A stretch of DNA of 64,000 bases from Microbacterium maritypicum MF109 (lineage in GTDB: Bacteria; Actinomycetota; Actinomycetes; Actinomycetales; Microbacteriaceae): contig NZ_ATAO01000157.1 in NCBI RefSeq assembly GCF_000455825.1, positions 20,031 through 84,030 on the forward strand, read 5' to 3'. Position 1 is the stretch's first letter, and each line of letters begins with the position of its first letter. Shown here piece after piece: positions 53,694 to 62,510 of the stretch. The translations under genes were made by a program, and so were the position numbers. Under the pieces are notes generated by a model, which saw only the letters and a list, made by a program, of their open reading frames with translations, was not told where the DNA came from and made no database searches.

Positions 53694-53839
53694 CGGCTCC
53701 CGCCGAACTTCGCGAATCTCGCGATCCCCGACGGGAAGAAGATCCACTGTTCGTACGGTCCTGGCTCACGCCACACGCGGACAACGAGAACGGCCCATGG
53801 CTTCCTGGGGAAGCCGGAGCCTTCACGCTCAGGAGGAGC
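53694..53839 (+). other. long 5' leader of the SNF2 helicase gene
   Basis: From the TAGAAT box to the ATG, about 145 nt contain TCGCGA-atc-TCGCGA (53710-53724) and a hairpin GGCTTCC-tgg-GGAAGCC (53799-53815). The Shine-Dalgarno AGGAGG lies just before the ATG. It is too long to be an ordinary leader in this genome and may carry a regulatory fold. Confidence 0.4.
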
Positions 53840-55984
53840 ATGCCGACTACGGCAACCGCCGCCACGCGGCGCAAGAAGACGTCCCGTCGTGACGACGAGG
53901 CACCCCTCATCCCGATCCTCGCGCGCAAGGTGCGCGAGATCGAGGCCAAGTCGCAGCGAGGGAAGCTCGGCCCCACGAATCGGGTGAAGTTCCAGGTGAT
54001 CGCCTTCCTGGTGCGCGAAGAGCGCGCGCGTGTGAAGGCGGATGCCGAGATCGGTGATCCTGCTCGCGCCGAGCTGTTGAAGCGGCTCGACGGCGTCGCC
54101 ACGATCCTCGCCAAGACGGCTGCGCGCGACACCTCGCTCATCCAGCTGCTGGAGGCCGACCAGGCGACATCGCCGGTGGCGAAGCGCATGCGCCGCGACT
54201 GGCTGCTCGAATCCGGCGCCGACCTCGCCCCGGAAGAGCTCATCATCGCCGACGCTGCACCGGTGCAGATCTCCACGATCCCGGCGGCGATCGCCGAGCG
54301 ACAGGTCACCCCGCCGTCCGTCGAAGCTCGACAACTGGCCAATCCCTTCCTCGCTCCCGACCTGACGCCCCGTTCGAGCGCCACGCCGCGACGCCGCCTC
54401 GACGGCTGGGAGCTCATGGGGCCGCTGTACAAGGCCTTCGAGACCGGAGCCGGCGGATCCGCCGCGTCCATGGATCTGCCTCCGGCGCCGGAGTTCGACC
54501 ACATCTCGCCCAAGGGCCTCGAGGTCATGGTGCACCAGTCCCGGTTCCTCGAAGCCGTGAAGGCGGGGCACCGCAGCTTCCTCCTCGCCGATGAGCCCGG
54601 ACTCGGCAAGACCGCGCAATCAGTGCTTGCCGCTTCCGTGGCGGGCGCGTACCCGCTGCTCGTCGTCGTCCCCAACGTCGTGAAGATGAACTGGGCGCGC
54701 GAGGTCGAGCGCTGGACTCCACAGCGTCGTGCCACGGTGATCCAGGGTGATGGCGACGACATCGATGCGTTCGCCGACGTGTTCATCGTGAACTACGAGA
54801 TCCTCGATCGGCACATGTCCTGGCTCGCCTCGATCGGGCTGCGCGGCATGGTCGTCGACGAGGCGCACTTCATCAAGAATCTCTCCTCGCAGCGTTCCCA
54901 GAACGTGCTGTCGTTGGCCGCCCAGGTGCGCGAGCGCACTCCCGGGCACGACCCCCTGATGCTCGCCCTCACGGGTACGCCGCTGATCAACGACGTGGAG
55001 GACTTCGACGCGATCTGGCGCTTCCTCGGCTGGACCACCGGTGAGAAGCCGGGGCCCGAGCTCATGGAAAAGCTCGATGCGACCGGATTCACCCCGGCGG
55101 ACAAGGCCTTCTATCCGGAAGCGCGCGACGCGGTGATCTCGATGGGCATCGTCCGCCGCAAGAAGAAGGACGTCGCAGCCGACCTGCCCGACAAGCTGAT
55201 CGCCGATCTGCCGGTGCAGCTCGACGACGAGTTCGGGCGCAGCATCCGCCAGGCCGAGCGCGAGCTGGGGGAGCGCCTCGCCGCTCGCTACCGCCGCATC
55301 ATCGAGGCCCGCGGCGACCGTGGACTCGCACCCGGAGAGATCGACGACGACATCGTGCGGCTGGTCGCCCAGAACGAGCTCGAGGAGTCGAAGGCCGCCG
55401 GCACCGGGGGAGACAATGTCTTCACCATGGTCCGGCGCATCGGTCAGGCCAAGGCGCCACTGGCTGCCGACTACGCCGCTCAGCTGCAGCGTTCGGTCGG
55501 CAAGGTCGTGTTCTTCGCGAAGCACATCGACGTCATGGACCAGGCCGAGGCGCACTTCGCCGCCGCCGGCATCCGTTCGGTCTCGATCCGTGGGGACCAG
55601 ACGTCCACGACCCGCCAGCAGGCGATCGACGACTTCAACGGCGACCCCGAGGTCGGCATCGCCGTCTGCTCTCTCACCGCTGCCGGTGTGGGACTCAACC
55701 TGCAGGCGGCGTCGAACGTCGTCCTCGCCGAGCTGTCGTGGACGGCAGCCGAGCAGACGCAGGCGATCGACCGCGTGCACCGCATCGGGCAGGACGAGCC
55801 GGTGACGGCGTGGCGGATCATCGCCGCGCACACCATCGACACCAAGATCGCCGAGCTGATCGACCAGAAGCAGGGACTCGCGGCACGCGCCCTCGACGGG
55901 GAAGCGGTCGAGGAGTCGGCCGGGGAGCCGGTGCAGCTGGCGGCGCTCATGCACCTGCTGCGACAGGCGCTGGGCGGAGCGTAA
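53840..55984 (+). CDS. SNF2-family DEAD/DEAH helicase
   Basis: A 714-residue ATP-dependent DNA-remodelling-type protein. The N-terminal 220 residues are a basic, poorly conserved region. Helicase motif I is LADEPGLGKTAQS at about residue 254, motif II VVDEAH at about 338, motif III ALTGTPLINDVEDF at about 377, motif IV/V LTAAGVGLNLQAASNVVLAEL and motif VI QTQAIDRVHRIGQDEP near residue 640. It resembles stand-alone SMARCAL1-like (annealing) helicases. No methylase, nuclease or other defence partner is adjacent, so a repair role is as likely as defence. Confidence 0.88.
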   Translation: MPTTATAATRRKKTSRRDDEAPLIPILARKVREIEAKSQRGKLGPTNRVKFQVIAFLVREERARVKADAEIGDPARAELLKRLDGVATILAKTAARDTSLIQLLEADQATSPVAKRMRRDWLLESGADLAPEELIIADAAPVQISTIPAAIAERQVTPPSVEARQLANPFLAPDLTPRSSATPRRRLDGWELMGPLYKAFETGAGGSAASMDLPPAPEFDHISPKGLEVMVHQSRFLEAVKAGHRSFLLADEPGLGKTAQSVLAASVAGAYPLLVVVPNVVKMNWAREVERWTPQRRATVIQGDGDDIDAFADVFIVNYEILDRHMSWLASIGLRGMVVDEAHFIKNLSSQRSQNVLSLAAQVRERTPGHDPLMLALTGTPLINDVEDFDAIWRFLGWTTGEKPGPELMEKLDATGFTPADKAFYPEARDAVISMGIVRRKKKDVAADLPDKLIADLPVQLDDEFGRSIRQAERELGERLAARYRRIIEARGDRGLAPGEIDDDIVRLVAQNELEESKAAGTGGDNVFTMVRRIGQAKAPLAADYAAQLQRSVGKVVFFAKHIDVMDQAEAHFAAAGIRSVSIRGDQTSTTRQQAIDDFNGDPEVGIAVCSLTAAGVGLNLQAASNVVLAELSWTAAEQTQAIDRVHRIGQDEPVTAWRIIAAHTIDTKIAELIDQKQGLAARALDGEAVEESAGEPVQLAALMHLLRQALGGA

Positions 55985-56124
55985 GCCTCAAGATCGGCTG
56001 TTCTTAACGCGGGATCTGGTGCGAAAGCCGGCGCCGGCGGGAAGTTCATCGATATCGGCGAATCGCCTTGTCAAGATCGGCGTTTTTCGTCGAGCCCGAA
56101 TGGCGCCCGGGCACGCAGGGGCGC

Positions 56125-56130
56125 TAGTGT
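56125..56130 (+). promoter_or_regulatory. -10 box TAGTGT of pfkA
   Basis: TAGTGT lies 57 nt before the pfkA ATG. The leader contains GAAGG before the start. Confidence 0.45.
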
Positions 56131-56187
56131 CGATCGAAGGCAGCGTCGCCTGTTCCCCCCATCTCCCGAACGTCTGAAGGCACCAGC

Positions 56188-57216
<1,029 letters not shown>

Positions 57217-57477
57217 CTCCGAGAACGATCGGATCCATCACGCCGAATCAGGCGACTTCGCGGAATCAGGCGACTCCTCGCCCCGCGTGCCTGAAGCGGC
57301 GTGTTCGCCTGATCTCGCGTGCTCTATGTCGCGCGTCGAATCGCGCCCGGGTCGCGCGGTGAAACAGCCGCGGGTTCTCAGGTGTGCGTCTTGCGCCGGT
57401 GCAGACCCTGGACTGTGCTGACGTGATCGCCTGATGTGGCGCCCACGAACGGGCGCTCACACCAGGAGGTCCGGCGC
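57217..57477. repeat. intergenic stretch with repeated CAGGCGA motifs
   Basis: Contains direct copies AATCAGGCGACTTCGCGG and AATCAGGCGACTCCTCGC and inverted copies TCGCCTGATCTCGCG and TCGCCTGATGTGG. No gene is seen. The stretch separates pfkA from the S9 peptidase tail. Confidence 0.45.
57435..57461. terminator. hairpin between pfkA and the S9 peptidase gene
   Basis: TGTGGCGCCC (57435-57444) pairs with GGGCGC-T-CACA (57451-57461) with one bulged base. It could end the S9 peptidase transcript; no T-run is present. Confidence 0.5.
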
Positions 57478-59577
57478 TCAGGCGTCGGCGAGGCCGAGCG
57501 TCTCGAGGAGCCAGGCGAGTTCGAAGGCCCGCTCCTTCCAAGAGTTGTAGCGCCCGCTCACGCCGCCGTGCCCGGCGACCATCTCGCACTTGAGGAGCAC
57601 ATCCTTCGCCCCGGCTTCGCGTAGACGGGCGACCCACTTCGCGGGCTCCACGTAGAGCACACGGGTGTCGTTCAGGGATGTGACGGCGAGGATCCGCGGG
57701 TATTCGACGCCGTCTCGGACATTCTCGTACGGGCTGTACGACTTCATGTAGGCGTAGACATCCGGGTCGTGGAGGGGGTCGCCCCATTCGTCCCACTCGA
57801 TCACGGTCAGCGGCAGCGACGGGTCGAGGATCGTGGTCAGGGCGTCCACGAAAGGCACCCCGGCGAGGATACCGGCGAAGAGCCCGGGCGCGAGGTTCGT
57901 CACAGCCCCCATCAGCAGGCCCCCGGCGCTGCCGCCCTCGGCCACCATGAGAGTCGGTGCCGTGACCCCGGTCTCGACCAGGTGCTCGCCGCAGGAGACG
58001 AAGTCCGTGAAGGTGTTGCGCTTGTGGAGGAGCTTGCCGTCCTCGTACCACTGTCGCCCCATCTCTCCTCCACCGCGGACGTGCGCCACCGCGAAGATCA
58101 CACCCCTGTCCAGCTCGGAGAGGCGCGCGACCGAGAAGCCGGGATCGATCGAGTGCTCGTACGAGCCGTACCCGTACAGGTGCACCGGCCGTGCCTCGCC
58201 CCCGGGTTCGCCGAACGAGCGCTTCCAGACGAGCGAGATCGGCACGCGGACGCCGTCCGCAGCGGTCGCCCACTCACGCCTCTGCCCGTAGTCGGCGGGG
58301 TCGTATCCACCCAGCACCGGCACCTGCTTGCGCAGCACGAGCTCGCGGGTCGCGAGATCGAGGTCGTACACGGTCCCCGGCGTCACGAACGACGTGTATC
58401 CCAGGCGCAGGAACGGGGAGTGCCATTCGGGGTTCCCGCTCACTCCGGCGGAGTAGAGCGGCTCGTCGAAGGCCAGCTCGTCGACGACATCCGTCTCGTA
58501 GTCGAGCAGGCCGACGCGTTCGAGTCCTTCGCTGCGGTACTCCACGGTGGCGAAGTCGCGGAACGCGTCCACACCCAGCAGGCGTCTGCCCTGTTCGTGC
58601 GCCACCACCACGTGCCGCGATCCCCGGGGGTCCGCGGCGGCAACCGACACGAGCTCGAAGTCGAGGGCTCCGTCGTTGTGCAGCACGAGCAACCGGTCCT
58701 CGCCGCCCACGACCGCGTGCTCGACGGAATACTCGACGCCTTCGCGACGCGGCCAGACCAGCTGCGGCTCAGCGGTGAGCTCGCCGGTCAGATCGACGAG
58801 GTACTCCTCGCTCGTGATGCTCGAGCCGACCGCGATGACCAGATACCGGCGGCTGCGGGTGATCCCTGCCCCGAGCCAGAACTTCTCGTCCGGCTCGTGG
58901 AAGAGCCGCACGTCGTCCGACACCGGCGTGCCGAGGCGATGCAGCCACAGGGTGTCGGGGCGCCAGGCCTCGTCACGGGTCGTGTAGAGCACCCCGGTGC
59001 CGTCGGGCGTGAAGAAGGCGCCGCCCGTGTTCGGGATCTCGTCGTCGAGCGTGGTGCCCGTGGCGAGGTCGCGCACGTGCACGGTGTAGAGCTCGTCACC
59101 CTCGAAATCGGTGGACCAGAGCAGCTTCGTGGCGTCGTCAGACGTGTCGAAAGCGCCGAGCGAGAAGAAGTCGTGTCCTTCCGATTCGACATTGCCGTCG
59201 AGGAGCACGATCTCTCCCGGAACCGCGACTCCTGGCTCGAGACGCGGGGGAGTCCAGTCGTCCGGGGCGGCAGCGGCGCGGCAGTGGATGCCGTACTGGG
59301 CCCCCTCCTCGCTGCGGCTGTAGTACCACCAGTCCCCTCGGCGAGTGGGGACGGACAGGTCCGTCTCCTGGACACGGCCCTTGATCTCCTGGAAGAGTCT
59401 CTCGCGCAGATCGGCGAGGTGCGCCGTCTCGGCGTCTGTGTGGGCGTTCTCCGCTTCGAGGTGGGAGATGACCTCGGCGGATTCCTTGGCACGAAGCCAT
59501 TCGTAGGGATCCTCGAAGGTGTCACCGTGATGGGTGCGGAGGGTCGAGCGGCGGTCGGCGGCAGGGGCGTCAGTCAC
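57478..59577 (-). CDS. S9 family peptidase (oligopeptidase B-like)
   Basis: A serine peptidase of 699 residues with an N-terminal beta-propeller (about 70-400) and a C-terminal alpha/beta hydrolase domain. The nucleophile lies in MVAEGGSAGGLLMGAV (GGSAGG, about residue 531), the Asp in LNDTRVLYVEPAKW and the His in MVAGHGGVSGRYNSWKERAFE. This matches oligopeptidase B, which cuts after Arg or Lys in short peptides; the protein is cytoplasmic with no signal peptide. The GTG start follows a TAGCGT box by 6 nt. Confidence 0.92.
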   Translation of the reverse strand: MTDAPAADRRSTLRTHHGDTFEDPYEWLRAKESAEVISHLEAENAHTDAETAHLADLRERLFQEIKGRVQETDLSVPTRRGDWWYYSRSEEGAQYGIHCRAAAAPDDWTPPRLEPGVAVPGEIVLLDGNVESEGHDFFSLGAFDTSDDATKLLWSTDFEGDELYTVHVRDLATGTTLDDEIPNTGGAFFTPDGTGVLYTTRDEAWRPDTLWLHRLGTPVSDDVRLFHEPDEKFWLGAGITRSRRYLVIAVGSSITSEEYLVDLTGELTAEPQLVWPRREGVEYSVEHAVVGGEDRLLVLHNDGALDFELVSVAAADPRGSRHVVVAHEQGRRLLGVDAFRDFATVEYRSEGLERVGLLDYETDVVDELAFDEPLYSAGVSGNPEWHSPFLRLGYTSFVTPGTVYDLDLATRELVLRKQVPVLGGYDPADYGQRREWATAADGVRVPISLVWKRSFGEPGGEARPVHLYGYGSYEHSIDPGFSVARLSELDRGVIFAVAHVRGGGEMGRQWYEDGKLLHKRNTFTDFVSCGEHLVETGVTAPTLMVAEGGSAGGLLMGAVTNLAPGLFAGILAGVPFVDALTTILDPSLPLTVIEWDEWGDPLHDPDVYAYMKSYSPYENVRDGVEYPRILAVTSLNDTRVLYVEPAKWVARLREAGAKDVLLKCEMVAGHGGVSGRYNSWKERAFELAWLLETLGLADA

Positions 59578-59583
59578 CGTCTC

Positions 59584-59589
59584 ACGCTA
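59584..59589 (-). promoter_or_regulatory. -10 box TAGCGT of the leaderless S9 peptidase gene
   Basis: TAGCGT (minus strand) ends 6 nt before the GTG at 59577. Confidence 0.6.
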
Positions 59590-59642
59590 TCCCAGGTCGA
59601 GTTGACCGGCACGGGGGAGGGTGGGAGAATTCACCGGGGCCG

Positions 59643-59681
59643 GTTAACGGAAGTCAAACCCACGGTGAACTCTTCGTTCGT
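59643..59681 (+). promoter_or_regulatory. 11-bp-phased units before the phosphate transporter gene
   Basis: GTTAAC (59643), TCAAAC (59654), GTGAAC (59665) and GTTCGT (59676) start exactly 11 bp apart. PhoP-type boxes in actinobacteria are 11-bp direct repeats, so this is a candidate phosphate-control site. The match to the published unit is partial. Confidence 0.4.
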
Positions 59682-59733
59682 CACGTCGATCTCGTCGACA
59701 TCTCCTTCTTCCTCAAACGACCGAAAGCGAACG

Positions 59734-61137
59734 GTGGAAACCGCAGCCCTCATCGTCGTGCTTGTCATCGCGCTGGCACTCTTCTTCGACTTCACCAACG
59801 GCTTTCACGACACGGCGAATGCCATGGCGACGCCGATCGCCACCGGCGCGCTGAAGCCCAAGACCGCCGTCCTCCTCGCCGCAGTGCTGAACCTCGTCGG
59901 CGCCTTCCTGTCCACCGAGGTCTCCAAGACCATCTCGGGCGGCATCATCCGCGAGGATGCGATCATCTCCGCGGGAGCCGATCTGTTCCTCTCGTTGATC
60001 TTCGCCGGTCTCATCGGCGCGATCACCTGGAACATGCTCACATGGCTCCTGGGGCTGCCTTCGAGCTCGTCGCACGCGCTCTTCGGCGGACTCATCGGCG
60101 CCACTCTGGTCGGTGCGGGGATCGGGGGCATCGACTTCGGCATGGTGCTCTCGAAGATCGTGCTCCCCGCCCTGATCGCCCCTGTCACGGCAGGGCTGAT
60201 CGCGTTCGCCGCGACGAAGATCGCCTACTCGGTCACCCGTCGCTACGACGGGAAGCCCGACGGCCGCGACGGCTTCCGATGGGGCCAGATCTTCACGTCG
60301 TCCCTCGTCGCGCTCGCCCATGGGACCAACGATGCGCAGAAGACGATGGGAGTGATCACCCTCGCGATGATCACGATCGGCTGGCAGTCCGGCGCCCATC
60401 ACGAGCCCGAGCTGTGGGTCATCGTCGCGTGTGCCTTCACCATCGCCCTCGGCACCTACCTCGGCGGATGGCGCATCATCCGCACCCTCGGCAAGGGGCT
60501 GACCGACGTCAAGCCCGCCCAGGGCTTCGCTGCGGAGAGCTCGACCGCGGCCACCATCCTCGCCTCCAGCGCCCTCGGCTTCGCCCTCTCCACCACGCAG
60601 GTCGCGTCCGGTTCGGTGATCGGCTCCGGCCTCGGCCGCCGCGGGTCCACCGTGCGCTGGCGGACCGCCGGCCGCATCGGAGTCGGCTGGCTGCTGACGC
60701 TTCCCGCTGCCGGAGGCGTAGGCGCTCTCGCGGCGCTGCTGGTGGTCTGGCTGGGCAACTGGGGAGTGGCGATCGATGCCGTGATCGCCCTGGTGATCAT
60801 CCTCGGCCTCTTCATGCGTTCGCGTCGCAATGCTGTCACCCCGGCGAACGCGATGAGTGACGTCGCCGAGTCCGGCAGGGCCGTCGAACTCCCCGATACG
60901 CCTCCGCCGACGCGCCGCCAGCAGCGCATCGAGCAGGCCAAGGCCGAGGCCAGGGCCCGTGCCGAGGCGCGCGAGCAGGCGAAGGCCCAGGCGAAGGCCC
61001 AGGCGAAGAAGGACGCCGAGAAGAAAGCCGAGAAGAAGAAGGCCAAGAAGGCGGAGGCCAAGGCCGGTGCCGGCTCGTCGAAGGCTGCGGCCTCGACGAC
61101 GAAGCCCGACGCCGACCGGAACGGGGAGTCCGAATGA
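59734..61137 (+). CDS. pit: low-affinity inorganic phosphate transporter (Pit family)
   Basis: A 467-residue membrane protein with about ten helices. The two family repeats are seen in DFTNGFHDTANAMATPIATGAL near the N-terminus and in LVALAHGTNDAQKTMGVIT in the middle. It moves metal-phosphate with protons. The last 90 residues are a cytoplasmic Lys/Ala/Arg-rich coil (about 375-467) beyond the normal family end. The GTG at 59734 gives the usual N-terminus; long upstream frames come from the antisense of the S9 peptidase. The small membrane protein that follows overlaps its stop. Confidence 0.93.
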   Translation: METAALIVVLVIALALFFDFTNGFHDTANAMATPIATGALKPKTAVLLAAVLNLVGAFLSTEVSKTISGGIIREDAIISAGADLFLSLIFAGLIGAITWNMLTWLLGLPSSSSHALFGGLIGATLVGAGIGGIDFGMVLSKIVLPALIAPVTAGLIAFAATKIAYSVTRRYDGKPDGRDGFRWGQIFTSSLVALAHGTNDAQKTMGVITLAMITIGWQSGAHHEPELWVIVACAFTIALGTYLGGWRIIRTLGKGLTDVKPAQGFAAESSTAATILASSALGFALSTTQVASGSVIGSGLGRRGSTVRWRTAGRIGVGWLLTLPAAGGVGALAALLVVWLGNWGVAIDAVIALVIILGLFMRSRRNAVTPANAMSDVAESGRAVELPDTPPPTRRQQRIEQAKAEARARAEAREQAKAQAKAQAKKDAEKKAEKKKAKKAEAKAGAGSSKAAASTTKPDADRNGESE

Positions 61138-61469
61138 ACGTCGTGATCGACTGGGTCGCCTTCCTCCAGGTGTTCGCGGCAGCCCTCATCGGCGCCGCCG
61201 CCATCGTCACGTTCTACGCGCTGGGACTCCGACTGCTCGTGCGCAGCGGGCGGGCCCCGGTGGTGAGTCCTGCAGAGTTCACGGACGCCATCACCGTGAT
61301 CACGGAGAAGGAACTCAAGCGCGCCGAGAAGCAGGCGGCGAAGGCGGCACGCAAGAGCCCGCTGACCGAGGGCCAGAAGACGGTGGCCCTGGTCGGCGCC
61401 TACGGCTGTTTCGCGCTCTGCGCCGCCGCCGTGGTGAGCGGAATCCTGCTCCTCGTCGTCGGTCACTGA
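61134..61469 (+). CDS. small membrane protein coupled to the Pit transporter
   Basis: A 111-residue protein with two hydrophobic helices (about 10-35 and 83-108), separated by a charged Lys/Ala/Glu-rich stretch (ELKRAEKQAAKAARK). Its ATG overlaps the transporter stop (ATGA), so it is probably a partner or folding helper. No family was recognised; the usual Pit accessory (PhoU-like, DUF47) is absent. Confidence 0.65.
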   Translation: MNVVIDWVAFLQVFAAALIGAAAIVTFYALGLRLLVRSGRAPVVSPAEFTDAITVITEKELKRAEKQAAKAARKSPLTEGQKTVALVGAYGCFALCAAAVVSGILLLVVGH

Positions 61470-61516
61470 CCTCGGAGGGCGAGCGCGGGTCGCGTCCGCC
61501 GCTGCCGGTGCGGCAA

Positions 61517-61522
61517 TAGGCT
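61517..61522 (+). promoter_or_regulatory. -10 box TAGGCT of the leaderless phosphodiesterase gene
   Basis: TAGGCT ends 6 nt before the ATG at 61529. Confidence 0.65.
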
Positions 61523-61528
61523 GAGGCC

Positions 61529-62449
61529 ATGTCCGCAGGAACCGGCAGTCCGTACGTCTTCGGCAGGCACGAGCCCGCGTCGCACGTGCTCATCCACGTC
61601 AGCGACCCGCATTTCCTCGCGGGGGGAGCGCGCCTGGGCGGACGCTACGACGTCGAGGCGAACTTCGACCGCACGCTCGACGCGATCCGCGCGGTGCATC
61701 CGCATCCGACGGCGATCGTCGTCACGGGTGACCTGGCCGACCTCGGCGAGCCCGACGCGTATCGCCGTCTGCGCGCTGCGGTCGAGCCGGTCGCGGCGGA
61801 ACTCGGCGCCCCGGTGATCTGGGTGGCGGGAAACCACGACGAACGTCCGGCGCTGCGTGAGGGGCTGCTCGATCTGGCTCCGACCGAGGAGCCTGTGACC
61901 GGTGTCTGGGACCTCGAGGGTCTCCGACTCGTGGCGCTGGACACGAGTGTCCCGGGCTGGCATCACGGGGATCTCGATGACGGTCAGCTCTCCTGGCTCG
62001 CCGAGGTCCTCGCCGAGCCGGCCCCGCACGGCACCCTGCTCGCAATGCATCATCCGCCTCTTCCGAGCCACCTCCCGCTGTTCGACATCCTGGAGCTGCG
62101 ACATCAGGACGAGCTCGCCGCCGTCGTCCGCGGCAGCGACGTCCGAGGCATCCTCGCCGGGCATCTGCACTACTCCTCGCACGGCACCTTCGCCGGCGTG
62201 CCGGTGAGCGTGGCATCGGCGACGTGCTACACCATGAACGTCGCCCGCCCGTCTGCCGAGGTCAACGGAATGGACGCCGCTCAGGCGTTCCAGCTCGTGC
62301 ACGTGTACCCCGACACGATCACCCACACCGTGGTCCCGGTGACCGGTGCCGACACCGGCGACTACTTCTCCGAGGCCTGGCTGGAGCGCATGGCGAAGCT
62401 CGACCCGGAAGGGCGACTCGAAGCCTTCTCCCGCAAACCCGCACGCTGA
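61529..62449 (+). CDS. metallophosphoesterase (CpdA-like 3',5'-cyclic-nucleotide phosphodiesterase family)
   Basis: A calcineurin-like dimetal phosphoesterase of 306 residues. The metal and catalytic motifs are LIHVSDPHFL at about residue 20, VVTGDLADLGEP at about 64, WVAGNHDERPAL at about 97, AMHHPPLPSHLPL at about 170 and ILAGHLHYSSHGTF at about 208. Members hydrolyse cAMP or other phosphodiesters; substrate not assigned. The gene is leaderless. The aspartate ammonia-lyase gene follows 61 bp downstream. Confidence 0.88.
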   Translation: MSAGTGSPYVFGRHEPASHVLIHVSDPHFLAGGARLGGRYDVEANFDRTLDAIRAVHPHPTAIVVTGDLADLGEPDAYRRLRAAVEPVAAELGAPVIWVAGNHDERPALREGLLDLAPTEEPVTGVWDLEGLRLVALDTSVPGWHHGDLDDGQLSWLAEVLAEPAPHGTLLAMHHPPLPSHLPLFDILELRHQDELAAVVRGSDVRGILAGHLHYSSHGTFAGVPVSVASATCYTMNVARPSAEVNGMDAAQAFQLVHVYPDTITHTVVPVTGADTGDYFSEAWLERMAKLDPEGRLEAFSRKPAR

Positions 62450-62455
62450 GCGGCG

Positions 62456-62461
62456 TAGACT
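62456..62461 (+). promoter_or_regulatory. -10 box TAGACT before aspA
   Basis: TAGACT lies 49 nt before the aspA ATG; the leader contains the Shine-Dalgarno-like GAGGA. Confidence 0.4.
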
Positions 62462-62510
62462 GAAGACATCCCCCACCCTTCTCACCCGCCACGACCCACG
62501 AGGATGTGAC

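Noticed and set aside
53840..55984. SNF2 helicase as part of a phage-defence system.
   Set aside because: No methylase, nuclease, or phospholipase partner next to it; neighbours are ribF and pfkA.
57769..59733. Very long plus-strand frame running into the Pit gene (over 1100 codons).
   Set aside because: It is the antisense of the S9 peptidase and joins the transporter frame by chance; GTG 59734 gives the normal N-terminus.
62468..62510. ATC-started mini-frame 6 nt after the TAGACT box before aspA.
   Set aside because: Start codon not usual and the Shine-Dalgarno-led aspA ATG is adequate; too weak to claim.
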